A stretch of 64,000 nt of DNA, from assembly GCA_004138175.2 (NCBI GenBank), contig RYFE02000008.1:1-64000 (forward strand), in the 5' to 3' direction. Of the stretch, positions 25,061-33,644 are shown piece by piece; position 1 is the stretch's first letter; each line of letters opens with the position of its first letter. The notes beneath the pieces were generated by a model that saw only the letters and a list, made by a program, of their open reading frames with translations, did no database searches and was not told the origin of the DNA. Source of the stretch: Chloroflexales bacterium ZM16-3. Lineage in GTDB: Bacteria; Chloroflexota; Chloroflexia; Chloroflexales; Chloroflexaceae. A program made the position numbers and the translations under genes.

Positions 25061-27114
25061 AGGGCCAGCTCTTCTTCGGCTTGCGGCCAGAAGTAGCCCG
25101 GCTCCACCTGGCTGCCGGCCTCGCCGGGGCGGTACGTGAGCTGGTAGGTGCGGGCGATGGCCGGGGCCAGGTCGGCGTAGAGCGCGGCGTCGATCTCGGT
25201 GTCGGTAGAGAGCAGGACGACCTGGTGGCTGGCGTGGGGGAAGTAGTGCTGTACCAGGCGGCGGCGGTGGTCGCTGTCGAGGCGACCGAGGGGCGTATCG
25301 ATAATGATCGGCAGGCTGCGCCCGGAGACCAGCCGCAGCGCCCAGAGGACGGCGACGGCGTAGATCTGCTTCTCGCCGGCCGAGAGCTGCTCGCGGGGCA
25401 GGGCGTCGCCCTTCTGGCTGTAGAGCGTGGTGGCGAAGGTGGCCGGGTCGATAGCGATGCGCCGGATATAGCGGCCCTTGCGGCTGAGCCGGCTGAAGCA
25501 CTCGACGATCGCATTCTCCAGCTCGCCGAGCCGGCGCTGGCGCAGCGCCTCCTCGTAGCGCACAAGCACCTGCTGGGCGCGGCCAGCCAAGCGCACGCGC
25601 TGGCTCGGGTCGTCGCCGCGCATCAGGCGGGTCGAGAGGGCTTTCTCCTCGTGGTCGAGGGCGGCGCGGCGCTTGCGGATCTGCTCAACAAGCAGCTCTT
25701 GCGTCTTGTGCCTCACCTCCAGGGCGCCCAGCTCGCGCTGGAGGGCAGAGAGCTGCTGGAGGAGCGGCTGGACATGCTCCTCAGCCGGAAGGCTGTCAAG
25801 CGAGGACTCCACCGTGGCAAGCTCATCCATCGCCGCGCGGAGATCATCTCCCAGCGGGCCGATCTGCTGCGGCAGCGCGCCGGTGGCCTGGTCGAGCCAG
25901 CGGATCAGCTCGCGCCGCTCGTCTTTCTCCAGCGGGTGGATGATCGTCTCAGCGGCCAGGGCGACATCATCCGCGTGAACCATGCTGGAGCGGATCTCGC
26001 GGGCCAGTTGCTTGAGGCTTCTGCGCAGAACCCCGTGATCCTTGTTGCTCAGCTTGATCGGGCCGATCCAGTCTTTCTGATAATCAAGCTGCTGATCAAA
26101 CCGCTCAATGAACTCATCGGCTGTGCTGGAAACCTGAATATACTGCTCGACGCGCTCGTCAAGCTCAAGGCGATCCTTCAGCGCCAGGGTGAGCTGCGGG
26201 ATGATCGCAAAGGGCAGCAGACCGGCGGCGTGCTCGGCGACGGCGCGCTCGTAGCGGCGGATGCGCTCGCGCAGGTTATCAGCCTGCTGCTTGAGGTTGT
26301 CGCGCCGGATAGCGATATCGCCGCCCTCGCTGGCGAGCTGGCGTTCGGCGGCCTCAACCTGGGACTGAGCCTGGCCGATCAGGCTGGCCAGGTGGGCCTC
26401 CTCGGTGTGGGCAAGGGCGAACTCCGCATCGAGGACGGTGCGGCGCGCGTTCAGCTCGGCGATCTGAGCGTCGAGCCCAACATTGCCAGATCGGCGCTGG
26501 CGGTTCTGATACGCAACCAGATCACCGCGCAGGCGGTCGAGCAGGTCAAGGCCGAGCAGCGAGCGGATGGCCTCGCCGAGGGCGGTGTAATCCGGGTCAT
26601 CGGCGAGCGCCTGGATCTTCTCACCATCGAAGAAGAAGAGGTCGGCCAGCCCCGGCGGCAGCAGGTCGTAGAGAAACGGCTCCCAGATCGCCAGCTCCGG
26701 AGCGGGGAGGGGCGCGCCATCGCGGGTGACATCGACCGTCTCCGCTACACCGCTGCGCTGGCGCTGCCACATGCGGCGCATGCTAAATGTGTGTTCAGCG
26801 CCGCCGACAGTGTGGACAAACCCGACCCCGACGCCAGCAAAGGCGAGCCCCTGCGGCGCACCGGGCAGGCGGTGGATGCGGCCGAGCAGGTAGCGCTCGT
26901 AGGCCGCGCGCTTTGTCCCCTTGCCGAGGGCGACCGACCCATACAGGCAGAGCCGCACCGCCTCTAGGATGGTTGTCTTGCCTGCGCCATTTCTCCCGCC
27001 GATCAGCGTGATCGGCCGGTCGGTGGTGGCCTGATCGGCGGGGGGGCGAACATCGATGACATGCTCGCCAGGGTAGAGGCCGAAATTGATCAGGCGAAAC
27101 TCAGTGAAGTACAC
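25057..27114 (-). CDS. dndD: DNA sulfur modification protein DndD (SMC-like ATPase)
   Basis: This 685-aa protein starts MYFTEFRLINFGLYPGEHVI and has Walker A GRNGAGKTTIL. The DndD marker FFFDGEKIQALADD is present. Long coiled-coil arms lead to the ABC-type signature SAGEKQ and Walker B/D-loop IIDTPLGRLDSD. DndD is thought to open or nick DNA so DndC can place sulfur on the backbone. Unlike the paralogue at 16864, no cysteine hook is obvious at the arm turn. It lies 132 bp after dndC, and that gap is filled by a palindromic MITE. Confidence 0.96.
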   Translation of the reverse strand: MYFTEFRLINFGLYPGEHVIDVRPPADQATTDRPITLIGGRNGAGKTTILEAVRLCLYGSVALGKGTKRAAYERYLLGRIHRLPGAPQGLAFAGVGVGFVHTVGGAEHTFSMRRMWQRQRSGVAETVDVTRDGAPLPAPELAIWEPFLYDLLPPGLADLFFFDGEKIQALADDPDYTALGEAIRSLLGLDLLDRLRGDLVAYQNRQRRSGNVGLDAQIAELNARRTVLDAEFALAHTEEAHLASLIGQAQSQVEAAERQLASEGGDIAIRRDNLKQQADNLRERIRRYERAVAEHAAGLLPFAIIPQLTLALKDRLELDERVEQYIQVSSTADEFIERFDQQLDYQKDWIGPIKLSNKDHGVLRRSLKQLAREIRSSMVHADDVALAAETIIHPLEKDERRELIRWLDQATGALPQQIGPLGDDLRAAMDELATVESSLDSLPAEEHVQPLLQQLSALQRELGALEVRHKTQELLVEQIRKRRAALDHEEKALSTRLMRGDDPSQRVRLAGRAQQVLVRYEEALRQRRLGELENAIVECFSRLSRKGRYIRRIAIDPATFATTLYSQKGDALPREQLSAGEKQIYAVAVLWALRLVSGRSLPIIIDTPLGRLDSDHRRRLVQHYFPHASHQVVLLSTDTEIDAALYADLAPAIARTYQLTYRPGEAGSQVEPGYFWPQAEEELAL

Positions 27115-27130
27115 GGGAGACCTTTAATGT

Positions 27131-27244
27131 GCAGTAGCGCAGAAGTAACGCTGTGAGGCGTCCTGTCATTCTGAGCGAAGCGAAGAATCCCGGCCGGGAC
27201 CCTTCGCTTCGCTCAGGGTGACAGCGTTACGTATGCGCTACTGC
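27131..27244. mobile_element. Palindromic MITE-like element between dndC and dndD
   Basis: The 114-bp element starts GCAGTAGCGCAGAAGTAACG and ends GTATGCGCTACTGC, with inner arms TGAGCGAAGCGAAG. CTTTAATG before it and CTTTATG after it may be a degraded target duplication. It has no coding capacity. The hairpin could attenuate or process the dndBC-dndDE transcript. Confidence 0.8.
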
Positions 27245-27246
27245 CT

Positions 27247-28671
27247 TTATGCCCTGTTGATTCCGCTCGCCTGCGCCTCAACGAGCTGGTGGTGGCGTTC
27301 CACAGACGCGACGACATCTGCCTCGCTGCGCCAATCGCTGTGGAGGGCCGCGTCGATGCGGGCGTGGGTGGCGGCGCGCCCGCCGAGGCCAGCGGTCGCC
27401 TGATGCTGGCTCTCGATCAGCGCGATCATCAGGCCGACGGGCAGATCCTCCTCGGCGCAGATCTGGGCCAGCAGAGCGCGCTCGGCCTCGCCGAAGATCG
27501 CCCCATCGTCCTCAGGCCAGGGCAGATCGCTGTGCGTAACATCACGATAGATCCGCTTGACCGAGTCTTCCCAGTCCTGAGCCTCGGCCCGCCAGAGACG
27601 GCGGATGGCGTAGAGCTCAGCGGGGCTGATCAGCTCGTACTGCGGGTCGGGGCCGTCTCGTCGCACCTGGTTCTGCACATCAAGCAGGCGAGCCAGCAGA
27701 TCCTGGCGAAACTCCAGCTTATAGGGGCCACGGATAAGCAGCTCGCCCTGGCCGCGCTTGCGGTAGTGAACCTGCCCATCACGGCGGCGGTAGTCGCGCA
27801 CCTCGGCGCGCCGCTCGGGCTGCTGGGTGGCCGCCAGAAAGTCGCGGAACTCAAGCATCGGGGCCATCCACTCCTCGCCGTTATCGATCAGCGCCTCCAT
27901 CGAGCGGTCGCGCTCGACCACGGTGCAGACCCAGCAGCCGAAGCGGCTGTTCCCGCAGGAGGGCGTAGAGAGATCGACCACCAGCGGGCACTCGCCCGAC
28001 TGCGCGCTACGGTAGAGCGAGGCCAGGTCGCGGTTATTGCCGCCCCAGGGCGAGGGGACGCTCAGCAGGTAGCTCCAGACATCATCGGTGCTGAAGGTGT
28101 CGATCGGCGTGTAGACATAGGCGCGTGGCAGGGTCGAGTGGCGCGAGAGGCGCGAGCCAGTAATGCGATACTCGTCCATCACCTGCGCGCGCGACGTGCT
28201 CTCGCTATGGCGCTGGCCGAGCACGAGGACGACATCGCCGTGCTTGGCCACCGTGCCGAGGATGAAAGAGTCGGCCGGCTTAATCTTCATGCGCTCGGTA
28301 CACCAGCGAAAGCGGCTGTGGGGGGTCGGGTAGCCGCGCCCAAGCAGGTTCACCCAGAAACTATCATTCACCTCGGGGGTGAGGCGATGGACGGTCAGCG
28401 GAAGGCCAGCCTCGCGGGCGGCGCGGCCGATCTGGCCGAGGTTATTGTTCACGTGGTCGACGATCAGCGGCGTCTCGACCAGCGTATCGGTGGCGATCAC
28501 AAAGATCGGCTTGGTCAGCTGATCGCGCGGCAGGTCGCGCAGAGCGAGCCAGACCAGCTGGAGCGTGGCGGTAGAGTCCTTGCCGCCGCTGTAGCCGATC
28601 ACCCAGGGCATGGTGTTCGAGAGATACACCTCGCGGATATCGCGGTAGGTCGCGGGGAGATCAATCGTCAT
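27247..28671 (-). CDS. dndC: DNA sulfur modification protein DndC
   Basis: The 474-aa protein belongs to the PAPS-reductase/ATP-pyrophosphatase family. It begins MTIDLPATYRDIREVYLSNT and has the PP-loop YSGGKDST near residue 28. A cysteine cluster (CPLVVDLSTPSCGN, then FGCWVCTVV) would hold the Fe-S centre. DndC activates the DNA backbone with ATP and receives sulfur from the desulfurase. Its start overlaps the end of dndB by 4 nt. Confidence 0.96.
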   Translation of the reverse strand: MTIDLPATYRDIREVYLSNTMPWVIGYSGGKDSTATLQLVWLALRDLPRDQLTKPIFVIATDTLVETPLIVDHVNNNLGQIGRAAREAGLPLTVHRLTPEVNDSFWVNLLGRGYPTPHSRFRWCTERMKIKPADSFILGTVAKHGDVVLVLGQRHSESTSRAQVMDEYRITGSRLSRHSTLPRAYVYTPIDTFSTDDVWSYLLSVPSPWGGNNRDLASLYRSAQSGECPLVVDLSTPSCGNSRFGCWVCTVVERDRSMEALIDNGEEWMAPMLEFRDFLAATQQPERRAEVRDYRRRDGQVHYRKRGQGELLIRGPYKLEFRQDLLARLLDVQNQVRRDGPDPQYELISPAELYAIRRLWRAEAQDWEDSVKRIYRDVTHSDLPWPEDDGAIFGEAERALLAQICAEEDLPVGLMIALIESQHQATAGLGGRAATHARIDAALHSDWRSEADVVASVERHHQLVEAQASGINRA

Positions 28672-29789
28672 CGCTCGGCCTCCAGAAGATCATCATCAGC
28701 TGGCGTGGTATCGTCGGCGGGCAGCTGCTCAAGGCGCAGCTCCTCGGGCGAGAGCGGCAGGGCGAGCGCCTGCTTGATCGCGCTGGCGGTGCGGATGATC
28801 TGGGCGCGGGCCTTACTGAGCTGCCCGCCAACCATGGCCCGGCCCTCCCAGAGCTGATTGGTGCGCCGCCAGTCGAGCGGGCGCAGCCGGGCGAGCTGAT
28901 CGCGCCAGGTTCGCGGGTAGGTGGCGACCAGGTCGGCGCCGGCGATGCCGAGGGCGTGCAGGGTGACGCTGTGGAAGTGGATGTAGTCGCGGCGCAGCTC
29001 TAGGCTTGAGGTGGCGCGCATAATCCGCTCGCCCCACTCGGGGATGACATCGCAGAGGGCGGACCAGAAGGCCACGGCGAGCTGCTCTTCGTGGGGTGAG
29101 ATCTCGTCCTCGGCGTGCTTACGCAGCAGGGCGCCGGTGGCGTAGTAGATCCCGCTGAGCGTAAAGAGCTTGAGCGAGCGGTTGGCGATGGATGATCGCT
29201 CCATCTCGGTCATACCCTTAAAGGCGGGAACCTCGGCGGCGACGCGGCGGGCGGCCTGGGCCAGGGGCGAGCGGAAGTCGTAGAGGATGCCGATCGAGGC
29301 GCTCGCCCGCACCGCATGGGTGTTCAGGTCGGCGAAGAGCTGTTGGCTGCGCTTGAGCCCGGCGTCGAGGAAAAAGACCACCGCGATCGTCTCATCGCCG
29401 AGGTCGGGCTGCTCGCGCAGCGCATCCTCAATCGCCGCGCGGCGGTGCTGGCCGTCGTTGACAATAAAGCGTGCGGCGAGCGGCACCGTCAGCTGACCGA
29501 CATTTCGCAGCGCGCCCTGCGCTCCGACGGGGGAGAATATGACCTGGCCATCAATCGACGCAGTGATCGCCGAGAAGACATAGTCGCGCGGGTGCTCGAC
29601 GATATAGCGGGTGAGCGCCGGGATACGCGCCCGGTTGAGCACACGCTGGGCGCGCATCTCGGGCGGCAGATCCTGGCTGTCGAACTGGAGCAGCCTGGGC
29701 AGTACACGCAGCGGACACATGGCCACAAAATACTCGCGGCCAGCCTGCACGCCGCGCAAGGCCGCAAACGTGTAGGTAAAGCTGTCCAT
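28668..29789 (-). CDS. dndB: DGQHR-domain protein DndB
   Basis: The 373-aa protein has the defining NDGQHRRAAIEDAL motif, then VVFFLDAGLKRSQQLFADLN, as in DndB/DGQHR proteins distantly related to ParB/DUF262 folds. DndB represses dnd transcription in studied hosts and adjusts PT level. The frame is open to 29924, but I choose ATG 29789 (MDSFTYTFAALRG) because a good promoter lies at 29867-29895 and TGGAG precedes this ATG. It is the first gene of the operon. Confidence 0.93.
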   Translation of the reverse strand: MDSFTYTFAALRGVQAGREYFVAMCPLRVLPRLLQFDSQDLPPEMRAQRVLNRARIPALTRYIVEHPRDYVFSAITASIDGQVIFSPVGAQGALRNVGQLTVPLAARFIVNDGQHRRAAIEDALREQPDLGDETIAVVFFLDAGLKRSQQLFADLNTHAVRASASIGILYDFRSPLAQAARRVAAEVPAFKGMTEMERSSIANRSLKLFTLSGIYYATGALLRKHAEDEISPHEEQLAVAFWSALCDVIPEWGERIMRATSSLELRRDYIHFHSVTLHALGIAGADLVATYPRTWRDQLARLRPLDWRRTNQLWEGRAMVGGQLSKARAQIIRTASAIKQALALPLSPEELRLEQLPADDTTPADDDLLEAER

Positions 29790-29866
29790 ACGCGAGGCTC
29801 CAGGCATCAAAAAGGCAGACTGGAAGGATAGTATTGTTCTTTGGAAGTATATAAGATACGTACAAA

Positions 29867-29895
29867 AGTATACGCGCAAGCGCACGGATTGGCAA
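29867..29895 (-). promoter_or_regulatory. Sigma70-type promoter of dndBCDE
   Basis: On the minus strand TTGCCA is followed by exactly 17 nt and then TATACT, about 78 nt upstream of the dndB ATG. The AT-rich leader just downstream has short dyads (GTACGTATC, CTTATATAC) that could be operator sites. Confidence 0.65.
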
Positions 29896-29949
29896 GTAGC
29901 GACACGTGACCGCCCCCTACACACCCGTGCTACAATCTCAGGACATACG

Positions 29950-30081
29950 GCAGTAGCGCAAAAGGAACGCTGTCACCCTGCACGTGCCCGGCCCGTAAAC
30001 GGGCGGGCTACGGTTCTGCGAAGGCCGCGCAGGCGGCCTTCGTCAAACAAGAGCCCGGCGGCTAAAGCCGCGCGGTATTGC
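29950..30081. mobile_element. Palindromic MITE-like element with 9-bp target duplication
   Basis: It starts GCAGTAGCGCAAAAGG and ends GCGGTATTGC, imperfect inverted repeats. GGACATACG occurs directly on both sides (29941-29949 and 30082-30090), the clearest target-site duplication of this family in the window. Inside are CCCGTAAACGGGCGGGC and GCGGCTAAAGCCGC hairpins. It borders the dnd island on its dndB side. Confidence 0.85.
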
Positions 30082-30252
30082 GGACATACGTATCAGATCT
30101 TGCAAGGGGGATTACGCTACGCCATGAACGCAGATGCCTTCCGCCGCGCGCGCGATAGCGCCCGCCGGGGCGCGTCGCGGCGGTGTGCATCCCGCACATA
30201 AACGTTTTTTGCGGTACTGCGAGGGTTCAGATCGATCAACCAAAAAAATGAA

Positions 30253-31584
30253 CTACTGCGTACACATTTCATTGAAGCTTATGTGACAGCAGCTCAGGGC
30301 AAGCTCATTCAGCGCAAAGATGATCTCTGCGCGCTCGCTTCGGATGGACTCGGTGCCGCCAAATAGGCGCTCCCGCCGAATATTCTCGCGCAGGCGGGCC
30401 TCTAGCGTCAGGTATTCGGCCATAGACTCAGCGCTTAGTCGCCTCTTCAGATCGTGCAAGCCCCGCTCGTAATCGAGCCCGTGGATGCCCGATGCCCGCG
30501 CCGCACCTTCTTTATGCGGAGCGGTTGTGCCGCGCCGTTGCACAGCGCGGCCGCTCCGGGTGAACAGGACAGGCAGCCACCACTCATCAGTCTTCGCGAT
30601 CACCCCCCTCGCGATAGCGACAGCTTGCTCAATTGGGCAATGCTGATCGAGCTCGCTGAAGAGCGCCCGCCCGAGGCGGTCGCCCGAGGCGAGCGACAGA
30701 TCGCCCTGCATTGCCAGCACCGCTGGAACCCCGGCGCGAATGAGGCGCGCCCCAAGGGTGCTGAGCCACCCGTCGCTATGGCTCAGGCCAGCCCCGCGAC
30801 AAACCATAAGCACGATCAGCTCGGGCTGTCGCCGCAGATCGGCCACCTGGCGGACAAGCTCCGATGCAGGCAGCGCGTAGCCGAGCCCGGCGTCGTCTTC
30901 GAGCCACAGGTGAATCTCATCATTTACACCTACCCCATGCGCTACCAGATAGACGTAGCCCGGGCTCGCTCGCAGTGCGCTCATAAGGTTTGCGCGCGTG
31001 GGGCTGCGCGAGCCAAGCTCACGCGCGAGGATCGTGGTGGGTCGGTGAGCGCAGAACGCGGTAATCGTATCGATCTGACCGGCGACATCAATCTGCGCAA
31101 GGTTAAACCTCGCAGAGTCGCGGGGAGCAGCGACAAGCGCCACCACTGCCGAGCTCGCAGGCCCAGCGGGCGGTGCCGGGTCATCGGCATCAAGCGTGCG
31201 GCTCAGCCAGATCCCAGTGCTGAGCGCCAGTGGCCGGGATGAGTCGCGCGGATCTACGAGGGTTTCCCAGCGTAGCGCCTGAAGATTCTCGCTAGCAAGG
31301 TCGCAGCTTAGCCGCAGGTGCAGTGGCGCGGTGGAGGCGCTGCGGTAGCCCATGGCGCGGTGCCAGGCGTTCTGCATTGGTGCCGAAAAGACCATCGCAG
31401 TTAGCGCCCGCCCATACGCGCGGGCATCCGAGGTTAGGCTCAGCAGCGCAGTCTGGTCAATATCAATCTCGTCAGTGGCAAGCGTCGCCGGTGTGCCGCC
31501 ATCGGGCGACAGGCGCGCGGTGACAGTGTAGCGCTTCTGTTGACCGTGTCCAAATACGAGCTCGAAGTCTACTACCTGACTCAT
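30253..31584 (-). CDS. CHAT-domain (caspase-like) protein with C-terminal effector-associated domain
   Basis: This 443-aa protein has an N-terminal beta-rich region (about 1-135). A CHAT protease-like domain (about 145-345) has the His in YLVAHGVG (His216) and the Cys in LMVCRGAG (Cys262), the expected catalytic dyad. Residues about 370-441 form a helical domain (YERGLHDLKRRL ... ARLRENIRRERLFGG ... ISFNEMC). The NACHT protein at 33645-35681 carries the same domain at its N-terminus. CHAT proteins are death or cleavage effectors in several bacterial immune systems. The substrate is unknown; a defence role is inferred from neighbours. Confidence 0.85.
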   Translation of the reverse strand: MSQVVDFELVFGHGQQKRYTVTARLSPDGGTPATLATDEIDIDQTALLSLTSDARAYGRALTAMVFSAPMQNAWHRAMGYRSASTAPLHLRLSCDLASENLQALRWETLVDPRDSSRPLALSTGIWLSRTLDADDPAPPAGPASSAVVALVAAPRDSARFNLAQIDVAGQIDTITAFCAHRPTTILARELGSRSPTRANLMSALRASPGYVYLVAHGVGVNDEIHLWLEDDAGLGYALPASELVRQVADLRRQPELIVLMVCRGAGLSHSDGWLSTLGARLIRAGVPAVLAMQGDLSLASGDRLGRALFSELDQHCPIEQAVAIARGVIAKTDEWWLPVLFTRSGRAVQRRGTTAPHKEGAARASGIHGLDYERGLHDLKRRLSAESMAEYLTLEARLRENIRRERLFGGTESIRSERAEIIFALNELALSCCHISFNEMCTQ

Positions 31585-32216
31585 CGCTGCTCCCTTCGTT
31601 CTGCCGTTGCTATAGCCAGAGCTGTTGCAACATCCTGGGGTTTCGCCCTAGACCCGGTTTTTTGTTGGGTTTGGGCGGCGAAGCCGCCCAAACCCAACAA
31701 AAAAATGCTGCGCAGATGGCTCGCCCACATCCGATGCCTGCGCGGCCTCGTCCAGCCCGCGTAGGCGGGCTTCTCAGACCCTAGCCCGCGGCTTCAGCCG
31801 CCGGGCAATGGGATGTTAGCCGAACAGCTCTGTGCTTCGACATCCACCGGGTTTCCCTCTGAAAACCCACCAATGTCATCGGAACAGCCGCCCCACATCC
31901 TTGAGTCATCCCTGTCAGTTGATCTAAAATTATCCCACAGCAAGCGACGAAATAACAGCGAGATACACCACTGAAAGGAGTAAAGGCAATGAACAATCCG
32001 CCGGGGCCAGCCTCCCCGGCCAGCCAAGGCCGCGTACGATGTCGTTGCGAAGGTGAAAACGACCATACACCCAATGTCGTCAGACAAGAAAAGGAGGGCT
32101 AGCGAGAAGAAACAGACAAGCATATCCAATCATTCGCCGTCGGCCCCGGGCCTGCTCCGGGGCCGACACGCCCGATACAAGCGGCCACTGAGCCAGTAGC
32201 GCTATGGAGGATTACT
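31585..32216. other. Intergenic region with hairpin repeats
   Basis: It divides the divergent CHAT and SPFH genes. It holds a partial copy of the GGGCTGTTGCAAC element (31618-31712) and a GCCCGCGTAGGCGGGC/GCGGCTTCAGCCGC repeat (31755-31808). The remaining 400 bp before the SPFH start shows no supported gene; GGAGG precedes the GTG at 32217. Confidence 0.5.
31618..31712. repeat. Partial GGGCTGTTGCAAC element with long terminator-like hairpin
   Basis: It begins near GAGCTGTTGCAAC and contains a TTTTTTGTTGGGTTTGGGCG hairpin closing on its complement with an A-run. It resembles the left two-thirds of the intact element at 47260-47407. Confidence 0.8.
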
Positions 32217-33464
32217 GTGAGCATCGACAAGAATCGGGGAGAATTCTTGGCAGTGATGATCGTCTCACTGCTCGCCATCATCGCCATATCGCCCAGCCCG
32301 GTAGCGATCATCTGTTGCCTGGTTTTCGGTGGCTGCGGCCTGATCCTCTCTCGAATGCCGGAGCGGATCGCCGGCTTCATCCTTGGCGGCCTTGCCGTCA
32401 CCAGCAGCGGCGTCGCCAGCATCGCTATCACCAACACCTGGTTCGGCTGGCCGCCGCTGGCCAGCGGCGCAGCGGCGCTGATCACGATGATCCTGATCGG
32501 CCTGGGGCTGATACGGAGCTGGAGCAAGCACATTCTGGTGCGCCACGGGCATCAGGTCAATATCAGCACCATCTTTGGCCCGCGCCAGATCCGTGGGCCA
32601 GCCCGCATCCGAAAGCCGCACGCCTGGCTCGGCAGCCGGATCATCTCCAACATCTCCTTGCGCCCGATCAAGACGAACGTGTATGTCACCGAGATCGATA
32701 TCTGCCCGAGCACCCCTGCCTCTGGAGCGAAGATCCGTACCATACGTCCCGAGACGATCAACCTGGAGGTTGACTCTCGCACGACGAAGATCCACGCGAT
32801 TGAGCTGAGCATCGACTATAGCATCGACGGCGGCAACTGGTTCCTGCTCTATAACATCCCCCACGCTCACCAGTATATCGCGCAGCTAGAGAAGCAGGTT
32901 AGGTTCGACCAGCCGGAGTACTGGGAGACCATCGTAACGGGATTTATCGCTGAGGAGACGGCCGAGGTGTTGCGCAGGGTGGTTCACCACCAGGGCTGGG
33001 ATGCCGCAACCGTGCGCAACGAGCGCGAGCGTGTAGCCACCCTCCTGCTGGATGAGCTGCGCACCGAGGCGGTAAAGAAGGGCATTAGCGTGGATCGTAT
33101 CGAGCTGCTCACCGTTGACATTGATGCACCGGATGTCCTGCGGGCGGCGCGCAACAACAGTGTGTATGACCTAGAGGTAGCGGAAAACCAGGAGCGGGTG
33201 GGCAGCGTCCACATCGGCCTTCAGCGCGACATCCTGAACTATATGCAAGAGCTGATGAGCAACCCCGATCACCCGATCCCGGCGGAGGTGGTCGCGGCCA
33301 TCGCCCGCAGCCAGATCCGTGGGCTGAGCCGCAGCACCGCGCCGACGACGAGCATTGAGGATGTGCTGGAAGAAGTGATTGGTCAGGATACGCTACGGCG
33401 GGGGATGGCGATGGCGAAGTATAGACACCATCAGCCGAACAAGCCGGATCGGGGTGCCGCATAA
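32217..33464 (+). CDS. SPFH/Band 7 (stomatin-like) membrane protein
   Basis: The 415-aa protein starts at GTG with GGAGG upstream. Residues 10-100 contain about three hydrophobic segments. Residues about 105-310 have the SPFH/PHB layout (NISTIFGPRQIRGPARI, KTNVYVTEIDI, an EETAEVLRRVV helix and RNERERVATLLLDELRTEA, then VDIDAPDVLRAA). A helical tail follows. Such proteins form membrane rings or microdomains and often partner proteases or NTPases. It sits between the CHAT and NACHT genes on the opposite strand, which suggests but does not prove a shared function. Confidence 0.8.
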   Translation: MSIDKNRGEFLAVMIVSLLAIIAISPSPVAIICCLVFGGCGLILSRMPERIAGFILGGLAVTSSGVASIAITNTWFGWPPLASGAAALITMILIGLGLIRSWSKHILVRHGHQVNISTIFGPRQIRGPARIRKPHAWLGSRIISNISLRPIKTNVYVTEIDICPSTPASGAKIRTIRPETINLEVDSRTTKIHAIELSIDYSIDGGNWFLLYNIPHAHQYIAQLEKQVRFDQPEYWETIVTGFIAEETAEVLRRVVHHQGWDAATVRNERERVATLLLDELRTEAVKKGISVDRIELLTVDIDAPDVLRAARNNSVYDLEVAENQERVGSVHIGLQRDILNYMQELMSNPDHPIPAEVVAAIARSQIRGLSRSTAPTTSIEDVLEEVIGQDTLRRGMAMAKYRHHQPNKPDRGAA

Positions 33465-33475
33465 CGCCACAGCGG

Positions 33476-33593
33476 GGAGTGGACGGCTTCGTCGCCCCCG
33501 CAGAATTTTTTATTGGGTTTGGGCGGCTTCGCCGCCCAAACCCAATAAAAAACCGGGTCTGGGGCGAAGCCCCAGGATGTTGCAACAGCCCTG
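33476..33593. repeat. GGGCTGTTGCAAC element (inverted orientation)
   Basis: The copy contains the TTTTTTATTGGGTTTGGGCG hairpin and ends GATGTTGCAACAGCCC. It lies between the convergent SPFH and NACHT genes, where the U-flanked hairpin could terminate both transcripts. Confidence 0.85.
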
Positions 33594-33644
33594 CGTGATC
33601 TGTCGTGGGCAGCATACGACCTGCTGAGCACACAGGTGCGCGCA

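Noticed and set aside
24396-25565. 389-codon minus-strand frame spanning antitoxin, dndE and part of dndD
   Set aside because: Only its last 70 codons, after a GGAGG-preceded ATG, make a sensible protein; the rest is out-of-frame dndE and dndD.
25081-26967. 628-codon plus-strand frame opposite dndD
   Set aside because: Shadow of dndD with no recognisable motif.
27289-28857. 522-codon plus-strand frame opposite dndC
   Set aside because: Antisense shadow without motifs.
30454-31242. 262-codon plus-strand frame opposite the CHAT gene
   Set aside because: Shadow; the CHAT catalytic residues fix the minus strand as coding.
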